Positions 22,409 to 29,766 of a stretch of 64,000 nt of DNA are shown in pieces (within the stretch, counting starts at the first letter, position 1; each line of letters begins with the position of its first letter). This DNA comes from a virus. The notes below the pieces were generated by a model. That model did no database searches, was not told the origin of the DNA, and was given only the letters and a program-made list of their open reading frames with translations. A program made the position numbers and the translations under genes. Location: the IMG/VR virus record IMGVR_UViG_3300045119_000356, positions 1-64,000 of that record. One strand, written 5' to 3'.

Positions 22409-22687
22409 CTACTCCTGCGAGCCGCCGGCGCTCTCGGCCTCGCCGCCGGCCTGCGAGGCCTCGGACTGCTCGCCCTCGCCGTTGTCGCCGGTCGCGGTCT
22501 CGTCGGTGACCTGATCCATGACCTGGCCGACCGAGACCTGCGTCTCGTCGGGCACGGTGATCGTCAGCTCCTGGCTGGCGCCGACTTCAGCCGTCTCGCA
22601 GATCACCGTCTCCTCGCCCTCGCTGATGCCAGCCAGGAGCTCGACCTTCGAGACGCCGCCCTCGTTGCACACCTTGATCTCTAACAC
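22409..22687 (-). CDS. Small acidic protein, last early gene
   Basis: 92 residues from GTG 22687 with AAGGAGAA before it. The N-terminal half is an ordered beta pattern (MLEIKVCNEGGVSKVELLAGISEGEETVICETAEVGASQELTITVPDETQVSV). The end is Gly/Glu/Ser-rich and disordered. Not recognised. It has an operator 49 bases upstream. Confidence 0.6.
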   Translation of the reverse strand: MLEIKVCNEGGVSKVELLAGISEGEETVICETAEVGASQELTITVPDETQVSVGQVMDQVTDETATGDNGEGEQSEASQAGGEAESAGGSQE

Positions 22688-22720
22688 GTGCTTCTCCTTC
22701 GTTCGTTGGGGGAATTCCCG

Positions 22721-22747
22721 CAGGGGAATCTACCAGTACCTAGGTGC
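22721..22747 (-). promoter_or_regulatory. Operator and probable promoter of the 22409-22687 gene
   Basis: The operator GTACCTAGGTGC (22736-22747) is followed on the minus strand by TGG-TAGATT, a reasonable extended -10. The leader then has an ATTCCC/GGGAAT hairpin and the common CGAAGGAGAA ribosome site. The 22748-22871 interval holds no gene that I can see. Confidence 0.5.
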
Positions 22748-22871
22748 AAGCGCGGCGCCGCGACCGTGTCCGGCCGAGCACCGCGGCGGTTGCCAAAGGA
22801 GCGAGGGATAACCCCTCCGAAATTGGCTCTTACGGGCACCGCCTGCACCCGATGCAAAAGCAACTGCGCGA

Positions 22872-23252
22872 TCAGTGTACCTGGGTTCCGGGCAGCTCGT
22901 CGGCCTTGTCCTGATTGCAAGATTTGCACAGCGTCTGAAGGTTTTCGTCGTCGTTGCTGCCGCCCTTGGAGAGCGGCACGATGTGGTCGATGGTCAGGTT
23001 GTCTTTGCGCCCGCACCACATGCAGCGCCGGCCGTCGCGTTTGTAGATCCGCTCGCGCTTGCTTGACGAGATTGTGCCTCTTCGCTTGCGTTTAGCTCGT
23101 TCGATTTCCTTCCGTCGCTGGTGCCGAGTTGGCTTGCGAGCCACGAGCTCCCAGCCGGTCTCGCTGTAGCCGACTGCGCAGACCTCGCAGACAAACGGCG
23201 GGTTCTTGCCCAGGAAGACCGAGCCGCAGCGCGTGTGCTTCCAGGCAGCCAA
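22872..23252 (-). CDS. HNH endonuclease
   Basis: 126 residues. Classic HNH core: YKRDGRRCMWCGRKDNLTIDHIVPLSKGGSNDDENLQTLCKSCNQDK, with CxxC pairs for zinc, the catalytic DHIVP histidine and the N-x-x-x-L-C-x-x-C-N end. A separate N-terminal CxxC (FVCEVCAVGY) and a basic linker precede it. It may be a homing nuclease or assist packaging as HNH proteins near terminases do, though here it is 1.8 kb away. The start is TTG 23252. An operator variant (22877-22888) overlaps its last codons. Confidence 0.85.
   Translation of the reverse strand: MAAWKHTRCGSVFLGKNPPFVCEVCAVGYSETGWELVARKPTRHQRRKEIERAKRKRRGTISSSKRERIYKRDGRRCMWCGRKDNLTIDHIVPLSKGGSNDDENLQTLCKSCNQDKADELPGTQVH
22877..22888. promoter_or_regulatory. 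Operator-like palindrome at HNH gene end
   Basis: GTACCTGGGTTC matches the operator consensus in 10 of 12 positions. It covers the last codons of the HNH gene with no good -10 near it, so it may act as a stoperator-like site or be fortuitous. Confidence 0.4.
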
Positions 23253-23255
23253 GTG

Positions 23256-23345
23256 CTAGAGACGCGCGAACGAGATGACAACCCAGACCCAAAGCACAAC
23301 GATCAGCACCTGCAAACCATGTCCGACTACCTGTGGGACGGTCAC
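23256..23345 (-). CDS. 29-residue membrane protein
   Basis: VTVPQVVGHGLQVLIVVLWVWVVISFARL: one transmembrane helix with hardly any flanking sequence. The GTG overlaps the DUF4326 stop (GTGA), and the stop lies 3 bases before the HNH start. Function unknown; it could be a membrane effector or superinfection factor. Confidence 0.6.
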   Translation of the reverse strand: MTVPQVVGHGLQVLIVVLWVWVVISFARL

Positions 23346-23734
23346 GCCGCGTAGTCCCTGATCAGCCGCTCCAGCTTGCTCGGCTCCATGTCGGCCAGTT
23401 CGGCGTAGGTGTCGCCATGACAAGGCAGCGGTGCGCAATGGCAGGCGAGGCGCTTGCCACGGATCGAGTCCAGCCATGCGCGCAGCTCGGGGCCCTCGGC
23501 CGAGCTCAGCCGCTGGAGGAACTCGATGCGATGCGCCTCGACCGCCGCGGCGCGATCGGGGACGAGCTCCAGGGTCTGAAAGAGCGTCGAGCTCTGCATC
23601 CCCGGAATGCGATAGCCGGCACGAGAAGCGTGCGTCGTGAAGCGATTGCCCCAGCGCGTCGAGCGGTCGATCACCACCACATCGGCGTCGGCAACGCTGA
23701 CTTCTCCGCGGCGAACTACGGTCGTCTGGTTCAC
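23342..23734 (-). CDS. DUF4326 family protein
   Basis: 130 residues. Hallmark motifs: VVVIDRSTRWGNRF near the start and GKRLACHCAPLPCHGDTYAELADM towards the end, the Cys/His signature of DUF4326. Family members are common in phages and their activity is unknown; the conserved Cys/His set suggests a metal site. Start GTG with GGAGCAGGAC before it. It forms a short operon with the membrane peptide and the HNH gene. Confidence 0.82.
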   Translation of the reverse strand: MNQTTVVRRGEVSVADADVVVIDRSTRWGNRFTTHASRAGYRIPGMQSSTLFQTLELVPDRAAAVEAHRIEFLQRLSSAEGPELRAWLDSIRGKRLACHCAPLPCHGDTYAELADMEPSKLERLIRDYAA

Positions 23735-23840
23735 GTCCTGCTCCTGTCTGATCGTCGTCGCTCGCGTTCGAGCTCCAGGTTCCCCTGTAAAAGGCGGAGT
23801 AACGCCGAGGGCCTGCGTCGCAGCGCGACGGCGATCGCCT

Positions 23841-24014
23841 TCACGCCTCGAACCCTTCCCGTTGCAACTGCTCGCGCATCTTGCTGCGGTAGTAGTTCCG
23901 AACGCCCTCGCCAGTCTGCTCCCAGGTGCGAACCTGCTCGGGATGCTCGCCTTCCTTGCGGCGCTTTTCGTAGTGGAAACGTGCTTCTGACTCGACTTCG
24001 GTTCTACATCTCAA
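23841..24014 (-). CDS. Small charged protein
   Basis: 57 residues if started at TTG 24014 (LRCRTEVESEARFHYEKRRKEGEHPEQVRTWEQTGEGVRNYYRSKMREQLQREGFEA). Strongly helical, no recognised family. The start codon is uncertain because the upstream stop overlaps it. The following 106 bp to the DUF4326 gene hold no clear gene. Confidence 0.5.
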   Translation of the reverse strand: MRCRTEVESEARFHYEKRRKEGEHPEQVRTWEQTGEGVRNYYRSKMREQLQREGFEA

Positions 24015-24162
24015 GCTGCTCAGACTCCATCGCACCATCGGCCTCGCTCGGCATTTGCAGGGTGTTGCGCCAATCCTCCAGCGGCCCCCAAGCACAGACA
24101 GGGCAGGTGTTCGAGTCGGTGACGATCACGGATTCCTGGCACTTGGGGCAGATCACAGCCAC
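24004..24162 (-). CDS. Small zinc-ribbon protein
   Basis: 52 residues: VAVICPKCQESVIVTDSNTCPVCAWGPLEDWRN. Two CxxC knuckles 12 residues apart make a zinc ribbon. GTG start within the end of the C2H2-finger gene. Possibly an adaptor or nucleic-acid-binding module; target unknown. Confidence 0.65.
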   Translation of the reverse strand: MAVICPKCQESVIVTDSNTCPVCAWGPLEDWRNTLQMPSEADGAMESEQLEM

Positions 24163-24392
24163 GGCCTCGGGTCGAAGTCCTCGGGCGGCAGATCTTCGCG
24201 CCCGTGCGAGGAGTGGACGTGCTGCCACATCGCGCGTGGATCGCGGCGGCGGATCTTGCAGCCGGGCTCGACGCAACAGTAGGCACCGCTCGGCGTCTGC
24301 TCGTAGACCCGTTCAATGGTCGGGATCGAATCGCAGCCAGTCTTCTTCTCCCAGGCCAGCGAGATCGCCTCGACGGAATCAGTCGCCTTCAT
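24153..24392 (-). CDS. C2H2 zinc-finger protein
   Basis: 79 residues. CVEPGCKIRRRDPRAMWQHVHSSH matches C-x4-C-x12-H-x4-H, a canonical C2H2 finger, rare but known in phages. An N-terminal helix (DSVEAISLAWEKKTGCDSIPTIERVYEQ) precedes it. Start ATG 24392 overlaps the upstream stop (ATGA). Likely nucleic-acid binding; no partner known. Confidence 0.65.
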   Translation of the reverse strand: MKATDSVEAISLAWEKKTGCDSIPTIERVYEQTPSGAYCCVEPGCKIRRRDPRAMWQHVHSSHGREDLPPEDFDPRPWL

Positions 24393-24682
24393 CGCCCTGC
24401 CTTCAGGTGCTCGTTGAGCCACTCACCGAGCACGGCCTCGTTTGCCAGGGCCGCGGTCCCCGGATAGCCCTCGGCGTCGAACACCCTGATTTCAAGGCCA
24501 TCGAGGTGCACGCCGGCCGCCAGGTGAACCGCAACGTCGCCCAGCTCGCGCGTCGAGAGCTCGCGCCCGGCAACGACGACGCGCCAAGGCGCGCGGCAGC
24601 GGCCATTCGTCGTCGTCGCTCCCTTTCGCCGGCTGCGGATCAGAACACCCGCCGCGCCAAATTTGTGCTCCGTCTGACTCAC
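24389..24682 (-). CDS. Unknown protein, first gene of a small operon
   Basis: 97 residues from GTG 24682 with GGCGAAGGAGGAGCA before it. Centre: APWRVVVAGRELSTRELGDVAVHLAAGVHLDGLEIRVFDAEGYPG, an alpha/beta pattern. Not recognised. It leads the operon with the C2H2 finger, zinc ribbon and helical proteins, under a well-formed operator promoter. Confidence 0.6.
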   Translation of the reverse strand: MSQTEHKFGAAGVLIRSRRKGATTTNGRCRAPWRVVVAGRELSTRELGDVAVHLAAGVHLDGLEIRVFDAEGYPGTAALANEAVLGEWLNEHLKAGR

Positions 24683-24709
24683 TGCTCCTCCTTCGCCGTT
24701 GACCGCTGA

Positions 24710-24738
24710 AGCGTAGCAGGTATAGAACCGCGGTACTA
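24710..24738 (-). promoter_or_regulatory. Promoter with operator over -35 (24.7 kb)
   Basis: TAGTAC -35, 17-base spacer and extended -10 TGC-TACGCT (24710-24715). The operator form GTACCGCGGTTC occupies 24725-24736 and overlaps the stop of the upstream gene. The leader ends GTCAACGGCGAAGGAGG. Confidence 0.7.
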
Positions 24739-24927
24739 GGCTCGCCGCTCTCGCCGCTTCTCTCGGCGCCATCGACGCCGTTGCCGGCGGGCCCAGCGCA
24801 TCCGCGCCCGCCCGACTCGCTCGTGGCAGTCGGGCTCATAGAGGCAATGAAGCGTCAGCGAGGTCGGGTAAGGATCGTCGCCGCGCTTCGGATAGCTGAG
24901 GTGCATGTGCACGGTCGTCCGACTCAT
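24736..24927 (-). CDS. Small Arg-rich protein with Cys pair
   Basis: 63 residues: MSRTTVHMHLSYPKRGDD, LHCLYEPDCHER, then a nearly all-Arg/Trp helix (ARRQRRRWRREKRRERRA). The basic tail suggests nucleic-acid or membrane contact. Start overlaps the upstream stop (ATGA). It ends the eleven-gene operon that begins at 27696. Confidence 0.58.
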   Translation of the reverse strand: MSRTTVHMHLSYPKRGDDPYPTSLTLHCLYEPDCHERVGRARMRWARRQRRRWRREKRRERRA

Positions 24928-25085
24928 CGCACTCCCTGCCGAAGTCGAAGATAGAAGAGCAAGGTCAGCCAGTGCGAGCGTGTCGCCTCCCATTCGCCAG
25001 GCCCGCCAAGACTCTCGGCAAGCTCAGGCCGCTCAACGTCAAACTTCAGGTGCTCCATGAACATTGTCCGCAGCGCGCTATCCAT
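24924..25085 (-). CDS. Small helical protein (MDSALR type)
   Basis: 53 residues, MDSALRTMFMEHLKFDVERPELAESLGGPGEWEATRSHWLTLLFYLRLRQGVR. The first ~20 residues resemble those of the 31197-31352 product. Coupled by TGATG upstream and ATGA downstream. Function unknown. Confidence 0.58.
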   Translation of the reverse strand: MDSALRTMFMEHLKFDVERPELAESLGGPGEWEATRSHWLTLLFYLRLRQGVR

Positions 25086-25474
25086 CAGGTCGCCCTCGCA
25101 GTCGTGCCGACCATCCGCCACTTCTTGTGGTCGCGGAGCTCGGCGGCGGTGCGCGTGATCGGCCGCACGCCGCCGAGCGTCCTGCCTTCTTCGTCGATCG
25201 TCACGCCGCGAACGTCATCGCCCATCGGCACCAGGCACCAGCGATCCTCCGGCCACCCAAACTCCGGCAAGGCGAGTTCAAAGCGATCCACTTCCCAGCG
25301 CCGCCCTGACTTCGTGCAGGCCTGGTAGACGGCGCCGACGAATGGCGGCTCAGGGCCTCGGATCGCACCGCTCACTTCGCGGCCCTCTTCGTCGGCGTCC
25401 GCTTGCCGAGCTTGCCCACGCAACGGGTCAGGCTTGTTCCGCTCTCGTTCCAAGGCGTCACCGAAGGCGCTCAC
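25085..25474 (-). CDS. Unknown protein
   Basis: 129 residues from a GTG overlapping the winged-helix stop (GTGA). Ordered part: PPFVGAVYQACTKSGRRWEVDRFELALPEFGWPEDRWCLVPMGDDVRGVTIDEEGRTLGGVRPITRTAAEL. Beta-rich with an acidic linker in front. No family recognised. Confidence 0.58.
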   Translation of the reverse strand: MSAFGDALERERNKPDPLRGQARQADADEEGREVSGAIRGPEPPFVGAVYQACTKSGRRWEVDRFELALPEFGWPEDRWCLVPMGDDVRGVTIDEEGRTLGGVRPITRTAAELRDHKKWRMVGTTARAT

Positions 25475-25800
25475 GTCGCCGTCTCCAGCGCCGCCTCGCC
25501 GGCCGGCGTCAGCCACCAGCGGTTCTGAATGAAGACGCCGCCGCCATCGTTGGCGACGAGTCCGCGCTTGCGCAGGGCCCCCAGCGTGTTCGAGGCGCCC
25601 CTGGCCGCGTTGAAATTCGAGTGGCGCTTGTTGACGGCGAGCTCTGCCTTGATCAGCGCGTCTCCGAGCTTCCAGGCGTAGGTCGTTCGGTCCGGCACGC
25701 GCCAGCCTGCTGCCTCAGGATCCGGTGCGGTGTCGGAGTTCTCGGCCAGCCATCGCAGCGTGAAGATCTGTCGCTCGTTCAATGTCTTCCCCGCGCTCAT
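25471..25800 (-). CDS. Winged-helix-like protein
   Basis: 109 residues. Helices NERQIFTLRWLAENSD and TLGALRKRGLVANDGGG followed by a strand pair RWWLTPAGEAAL match the MarR/PadR-like C-terminal pattern (L-x-x-RGLV...W-x-LT-x-x-G). Likely DNA-binding regulator. One candidate for the protein that reads the operator palindromes, but no evidence ties it to them. Confidence 0.58.
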   Translation of the reverse strand: MSAGKTLNERQIFTLRWLAENSDTAPDPEAAGWRVPDRTTYAWKLGDALIKAELAVNKRHSNFNAARGASNTLGALRKRGLVANDGGGVFIQNRWWLTPAGEAALETAT

Positions 25801-26162
25801 AGCTGCATTTCGCTCCAGCGTGCATCGATCCAGCGGCCGTCGATCAGCTCCCAGCCCGGCGGCGGGCGATGCTCGTAGACCACCGCCGAGCAGCCCTCGA
25901 CCGTGCAGCGGCGCTCGAACTGCGGCGGGTCGTCACCGGGGCCGAGCGAGGACACGTTGCGCCAGCGCCACGGTCCCCAGACGTGCGCGTGCCGGCCGTG
26001 CCGCCAGGCCCTGACGATCGGCGGCAACACGACCAGTACGGTGTTCGCGACGACGATGGCGACGATGGCCACCTCGGTGTGCGTACCGGTGGCAATCTGG
26101 CCGAGCGCCACAAAATCGATGACCCCCAAGGTCGCGAGCAAGACGGTCACGGTTCGCTCCAT
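25797..26162 (-). CDS. Two-TM membrane protein with Cys-containing tail
   Basis: 121 residues. Hydrophobic segments at ~5-25 (TVLLATLGVIDFVALGQIA) and ~30-50 (VAIVAIVVANTVLVVLPPIV). A Trp/His/Arg-rich stretch follows, then a small Cys-bearing domain (FERRCTVEGCSAVVYEHRPPPGWELIDGRWI). It is probably an inner-membrane protein with a cytoplasmic zinc-type tail. Role unknown. Confidence 0.62.
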   Translation of the reverse strand: MERTVTVLLATLGVIDFVALGQIATGTHTEVAIVAIVVANTVLVVLPPIVRAWRHGRHAHVWGPWRWRNVSSLGPGDDPPQFERRCTVEGCSAVVYEHRPPPGWELIDGRWIDARWSEMQL

Positions 26163-26425
26163 CCGTAGGGCTCGGCAGTCGTTCGCTCCGGATCCGCGTG
26201 CGGCACCAGCACCGGCTCGCGCTTGACTCGCAGCGCTTCACCGGCCATCTCCCTCGGCGCGGAGTGGCCTTCGCACCAGCTCTCGGCGGTGCCGGTGGTT
26301 CCACAGGCCGGACAGCGGAAGACGACCAGCACGAACATCTCGCCGACCACTTTGCCGCCGTAGGCATAGATCTGGCGCTCGCTGTCGGTATCGACCTCAA
26401 CGACAACATTCAATTTTGTGCTCAT
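26147..26425 (-). CDS. Small zinc-binding protein
   Basis: 92 residues. Beta-strand start (MSTKLNVVVEVDTDSERQIYAYGGKVVGEMFVLVVF) then RCPACGTTGTAESWCEGH, a likely zinc knuckle (CxxC...C...H). Overlaps the membrane protein by 16 bases. Function unknown. Confidence 0.6.
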   Translation of the reverse strand: MSTKLNVVVEVDTDSERQIYAYGGKVVGEMFVLVVFRCPACGTTGTAESWCEGHSAPREMAGEALRVKREPVLVPHADPERTTAEPYGWSEP

Positions 26426-26670
26426 AGCTTCCCCTCCATCGGCTCCGGCAGCCGGTCGTCTATTGCCTCGCGGATGACTTCCAGCACGCGGCTGCCCAAC
26501 CCGTAGCTGCGCTCAGGGCGCGGAGCGGGCAGCGTGCCGCCCATCACCCTCCAGGCGATGTAGTCCTGCGCGTAGATCCGCTCCGCCGATCCGACCGGGA
26601 TCGCTAAGACGAACTCGACCCCTTCGGCCGTGTACTCGCGGAGTGCTTCGACCAGCACGTCCTCGGTCAT
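26422..26670 (-). CDS. Unknown small protein
   Basis: 82 residues (VEALREYTAEGVEFVLAIPVGSAERIYAQDYIAWRVMGG...). Alpha/beta with no recognised motif. Coupled by ATGA overlaps on both sides, third gene from the end of the zinc/membrane cluster. Confidence 0.55.
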   Translation of the reverse strand: MTEDVLVEALREYTAEGVEFVLAIPVGSAERIYAQDYIAWRVMGGTLPAPRPERSYGLGSRVLEVIREAIDDRLPEPMEGKL

Positions 26671-26864
26671 GATGTCCTCTCGATAAGTTCCTGCCTAGAG
26701 ATGTTGTGCCAGCCCCATGTCTTGCCTTCGTCGCAACTCACCCGCACGCGGTAGCCCGGCCGCTCAGGAAAGGCATAGACCGAATCGACCAGCACCGCCT
26801 TGACGCGCCGGCCTTGCCGCGCGAGAACGACCTGCGCAACCGCGAAGAGAATGTTCTCGCTCAT
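26667..26864 (-). CDS. Unknown small protein
   Basis: 65 residues: MSENILFAVAQVVLARQGRRVKAVLVDSVYAFPERPGYRVRVSCDEGKTWGWHNISRQELIERTS. Beta-rich, resembles a small SH3-like or barrel fold by strand pattern only. Overlaps both neighbours by 4 bases. Confidence 0.55.
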   Translation of the reverse strand: MSENILFAVAQVVLARQGRRVKAVLVDSVYAFPERPGYRVRVSCDEGKTWGWHNISRQELIERTS

Positions 26865-27454
26865 CGCTTCTCCCAGATCCCAAGGTAGTCATGGATCCCA
26901 TCCCACTGCGGAATCGTCACCTCGCGCGTCTCGGTGAAGCGCTCCGCCAGCAACTCATGGAAACGCTCCTCAGCGGTGCAGCCTCCCTCGCCCTCTCCGA
27001 TGTAAGCAACGCGCTCGCCTCCCCAACCCAAGGCCTCCGCTGCCCATGCTTCGCCGTAGCTCGGCCAGCACAGCAGCAACGTCCGGTCTGGGTGATCGGC
27101 CGCCGCCCAGTGGTTGCGGCACAGCACCTCGGTCCAGATTTTCTGCTCATGCTCAGCGTCAGGCTCGCTCTCGTTCCAGCGCATCGCGTCATAGGCGACG
27201 ATGTCCACGCCGCGCTCTCGCAGCAAGTGCGCCCAGTAACCGCCACCAGCACCGATCTCAACCAGCGGAGCGAGTTCGGCCAAGGCGTCGAGCGCCGCAT
27301 CGTTGGGAACTGCCCAGGCGAACTCGCGCACCAGCTTGCGGCGCAAGCGCCAGGCATCCAGCGTCAATTCCCCCTCGTCCAAGGCGCGCTTGAGGTACTC
27401 GTTCTCGCCTACGAAGACAGGATGCACGTCGCCCGGTGAAAGCACCTCGGCCAT
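26861..27454 (-). CDS. SAM-dependent methyltransferase-like protein
   Basis: 197 residues. LAELAPLVEIGAGGGYWAHLLRERGVDIVAYDAM is a class I methyltransferase motif I/II (E-I-G-A-G-x-G, then D at the end of strand 2). DHPDRTLLLCWPSYGE stands at the motif IV position. Substrate unknown: protein, nucleic acid or small molecule. The N-terminal 60 residues are helical. Overlaps the upstream gene by TGATG. Confidence 0.7.
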   Translation of the reverse strand: MAEVLSPGDVHPVFVGENEYLKRALDEGELTLDAWRLRRKLVREFAWAVPNDAALDALAELAPLVEIGAGGGYWAHLLRERGVDIVAYDAMRWNESEPDAEHEQKIWTEVLCRNHWAAADHPDRTLLLCWPSYGEAWAAEALGWGGERVAYIGEGEGGCTAEERFHELLAERFTETREVTIPQWDGIHDYLGIWEKR

Positions 27455-27696
27455 CAGCTCTGCCAGTCCTCGGCCGTGTCGCGGCCTTCGGCTTCGTCAT
27501 CGCGCGGGTCGTCGGCCAGGTCCTTCCAAGGCCCGCCGTCCTCGCGTTCTTGCACGACGACCAGAATGTTGCCGCGCTTGCGGGCTTCCTCGGCGGCCTG
27601 AACGTGCCAGTCGAGATCCTCGCCGGGAAGTCCTCGCCAAGCAACACCGCGCCCACCGCTGAACGGCCGGACACCGATAACGCGGTACTGAGTCAA
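27454..27696 (-). CDS. Small unknown protein, operon leader
   Basis: 80 residues from TTG 27696 after GGAGAAGAGG. Pattern QYRVIGVRPFSGGRGVAWRGLPGEDLDWHVQAAEEARKRGNILVVVQERE (strand, helix, strand) with an acidic tail. First gene of an operon of eleven coupled genes that runs to 24736. Not recognised. Confidence 0.58.
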   Translation of the reverse strand: MTQYRVIGVRPFSGGRGVAWRGLPGEDLDWHVQAAEEARKRGNILVVVQEREDGGPWKDLADDPRDDEAEGRDTAEDWQS

Positions 27697-27706
27697 CCTC
27701 TTCTCC

Positions 27707-27733
27707 TATCTAATCGCCCTTGTACCTAGGTAC
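27707..27733 (-). promoter_or_regulatory. Operator at 27.7 kb with weak -10
   Basis: Perfect GTACCTAGGTAC at 27722-27733 on the -35 side of TAGATA (27707-27712). The -10 is very close to the start codon and overlaps the ribosome site, so the exact promoter is unsure. The operator itself is exact. Confidence 0.5.
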
Positions 27734-27737
27734 AGTA

Positions 27738-28835
27738 TCAGCTTGCGGCCATCCGTTCGATCGCCTTTGCGAGGCTGCGCTCGTTGGCGTAGCTGGTCCG
27801 CGCCAGCAATTGGCGAGCGATGGCGGTCGCGCCGAGTCCCTCCCCCCTGAGCCGCAGCGCCTCTGCCTCGACCTCCGGCTTGAGCCGCCGACGCGGGCGC
27901 GGCGGCTTGATCTCATCGACCCGGTTCTGGCGAATGCGGCAGCCGCGGCAGAGCTCGGCATGGACCGCCTTGCGCTTGCCGCAGCGCGGACAGACCAACA
28001 GCCGGTAGAGCTCGCGCAAGCCAGGTACACCAGTGCGTCGAGGAGCACCGCGGCGCTGGCCGAAGATCCGAGCTCGGTGCAGAGCGTTTGCCACGGTCCC
28101 GCGGCTGACCTCCGCGGCGCCACCGTTGACCAGCATCGCGACTTCCTCGCGCGTCATGCCGTGCTGCTGCGCAACGGCGGCGAGCGGGTCGGCGCGGTGC
28201 ACCTGGGTGCGCAGGTACTCAGCGAAGGGCCCGGCCGGCAGCATCTGACCGCGGTTGCGCGGTTTTGCGGGCGAGTGGCCTGGGCGCCAGCGCCGACGCA
28301 CTCCCCAGCGGTCGAAGCGGCGCACGAGCTGCCCGCAGTTCCCACACTCGCAGGGTTCGTGAGGCATGCCCTTCGCTGGCTTGCCGCAGCGCTCGCAGCA
28401 GCCCGAATTGTCGGGGTAGACCGCGCGGTCACAAGCAGGGCACCACCGCTGCGGTCGCGTCCCAGGTGGCTCGGTCTGGGACTCACACCACGGGCAGAGC
28501 AGGTCGGTGCCGCAGGCGACGAGCTCGCGGCAGCGCCCGCAGAAACGGTCGTGAACGTCCACGTGCGGGGCGGTGAGCCAGGGGAAAACCACCCAGGCCG
28601 GAATGCCGGCGCGAGTAAGAGCGTCATCGACCGTCGCTGCCGGCACCGAGAACACCGGCCGGCCATCACCATCGAGCTCGTGCTCCCAGCAGTAGACGGT
28701 GCGGTCGCTGACGCCGAGCCGAGCGCCGAGCACACCACGGTCGTGCCCCAGGTCGCTCAGCCGTTGGAGTTCGAGCTGCGCCCAGCAGGCCAGTGGCACC
28801 GAAGGAACGCGGTGCGGGTCGGGCGCCCGACCCAT
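27738..28835 (-). CDS. HTH protein with multiple zinc ribbons
   Basis: 365 residues. Near the N-terminus RGVLGARLGVSDRTVYCWEHELDGDG is a helix-turn-helix of the kind that binds promoter DNA. Then come about five CxxC pairs (CGRC, CPWC, CPAC, CERC, CGNC), a second helical region (REEVAMLVNGGAAEVSRGTVANAL), a further ribbon (CPRC...CRGC) and a final HTH-like segment (GEGLGATAIARQLLARTSYANERSLAKAIERM). Several DNA- or RNA-binding modules in one chain make it a strong candidate for a transcriptional regulator. GGAGGAG precedes the ATG. Confidence 0.68.
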   Translation of the reverse strand: MGRAPDPHRVPSVPLACWAQLELQRLSDLGHDRGVLGARLGVSDRTVYCWEHELDGDGRPVFSVPAATVDDALTRAGIPAWVVFPWLTAPHVDVHDRFCGRCRELVACGTDLLCPWCESQTEPPGTRPQRWCPACDRAVYPDNSGCCERCGKPAKGMPHEPCECGNCGQLVRRFDRWGVRRRWRPGHSPAKPRNRGQMLPAGPFAEYLRTQVHRADPLAAVAQQHGMTREEVAMLVNGGAAEVSRGTVANALHRARIFGQRRGAPRRTGVPGLRELYRLLVCPRCGKRKAVHAELCRGCRIRQNRVDEIKPPRPRRRLKPEVEAEALRLRGEGLGATAIARQLLARTSYANERSLAKAIERMAAS

Positions 28836-28838
28836 CGC

Positions 28839-29042
28839 CTACTCCTCCATCGCGTCGGCGTGCGCCTTGCGGTGATGGATGATCACGTCTTTGCGTCGCC
28901 GGCCGGAGCAGACGATTCCGTGCGCGTCGAACACCCAGGTCTGTTCGGTGCCACCGAGCTCGTTCTTGCGGCGCACCAGTTTCGGCAGGCTGCGGCTCGG
29001 CGCCGGGTTGCTGACGGTGACTGCGGATCGTTTTTTGCTCAC
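28839..29042 (-). CDS. Small basic protein
   Basis: 67 residues (KRSAVTVSNPAPSRSLPKLVRRKNELGGTEQTWVFDAHGIVCSGRRRKDVIIHHRKAHADAMEE). It has a possible Cys/His metal site in the second half. Coupled upstream by GTGA. Unknown. Confidence 0.55.
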   Translation of the reverse strand: MSKKRSAVTVSNPAPSRSLPKLVRRKNELGGTEQTWVFDAHGIVCSGRRRKDVIIHHRKAHADAMEE

Positions 29043-29626
29043 GGTGTCTCCTCGGTTGCCAGGGTGTCGAGCCAGTCGCCTTTGCCATCGAGCTCGAAGC
29101 CCGCATATTCGAGGCGCTGCCCGATGATCTCGGGATGCTCCTTCTCCAGGTGCGCGCGCTGAGCGACGGCGTCATCAGCGAAGAGCCGCAGCTCGCAGCC
29201 TGGGCACTTCGCTTTCGGCGCGATCTCCAGTGCGAGCCGGCGGCACTCTGCATCTTCAAAGAGCACATGGACGGTGTCCTCATCTCGCCCTGCGAGCTGC
29301 ACCTCGCGCAAGAAGGCCGAGCCCATCGCTTCGGCGGCGCTGGCCGTCATCAGCGTGCCGCGCAGGTTGAGGTGCAAAGGCTTTGGGTCATCTCCGACTC
29401 TCGAAACTTTGTAGACCTGCGCAGCTTCAACGATGCTTCGGCAAAACTCAGTGTTCTTTTGGTCTGCCTCCTTATCGGCGGCTTGAAGTTCTTTGAGCTC
29501 TGACTCAGTTATCGGCTGGTCGCCGGGCGAAATATCTCGGATGCTTACTCCGTAGGGCAGGCAATCGTGTTCGTGGAGGATCTTCCAGACCCGCTCGATA
29601 CGATCAGATTCAGATTGGTCAGCCAC
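29039..29626 (-). CDS. C2H2-like zinc-finger protein
   Basis: 195 residues from GTG 29626 (AGGAGG before it). CPGCELRLFADDAVAQRAHLEKEH fits C-x2-C-x14-H-x4-H near the C-terminus. The first ~130 residues are alpha/beta (RIERVWKILHEHDC, EDTVHVLFEDAECRRLAL). Possibly DNA-binding. It follows the 36-residue leaderless protein with overlapping codons. Confidence 0.6.
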   Translation of the reverse strand: MADQSESDRIERVWKILHEHDCLPYGVSIRDISPGDQPITESELKELQAADKEADQKNTEFCRSIVEAAQVYKVSRVGDDPKPLHLNLRGTLMTASAAEAMGSAFLREVQLAGRDEDTVHVLFEDAECRRLALEIAPKAKCPGCELRLFADDAVAQRAHLEKEHPEIIGQRLEYAGFELDGKGDWLDTLATEETP

Positions 29627-29729
29627 CCTCGGCCTCCTTGCGGCGCTGAGTCTCGGCTTTCTTGTGGACGTACCACCAGCCGTGGTTGCGCTCGTCATCG
29701 ACTCGCCATGTCCGTGCTCCTTCGCCCAT
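29619..29729 (-). CDS. Leaderless 36-residue protein
   Basis: ATG 29729 lies 7 bases after the -10 TACTCT. The peptide MGEGARTWRVDDERNHGWWYVH then a Lys/Glu/Arg helix ends at a TGA overlapping the next start. It carries AAGGAGG inside its own end for the downstream gene. A real small protein or a coupling leader; the Trp-rich centre favours the former. Confidence 0.55.
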   Translation of the reverse strand: MGEGARTWRVDDERNHGWWYVHKKAETQRRKEAEGG

Positions 29730-29736
29730 GCCGGGG

Positions 29737-29766
29737 AGAGTATCACGACCTAGTACCTAGGTGCTA
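29737..29766 (-). promoter_or_regulatory. Promoter with operator over -35 (29.7 kb)
   Basis: TAGCAC -35, 18-base spacer and extended -10 TGA-TACTCT (29737-29742). Operator GTACCTAGGTGC occupies 29753-29764. Uniquely among the -35 class, the start codon follows the -10 by only 7 bases (leaderless). Confidence 0.7.
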
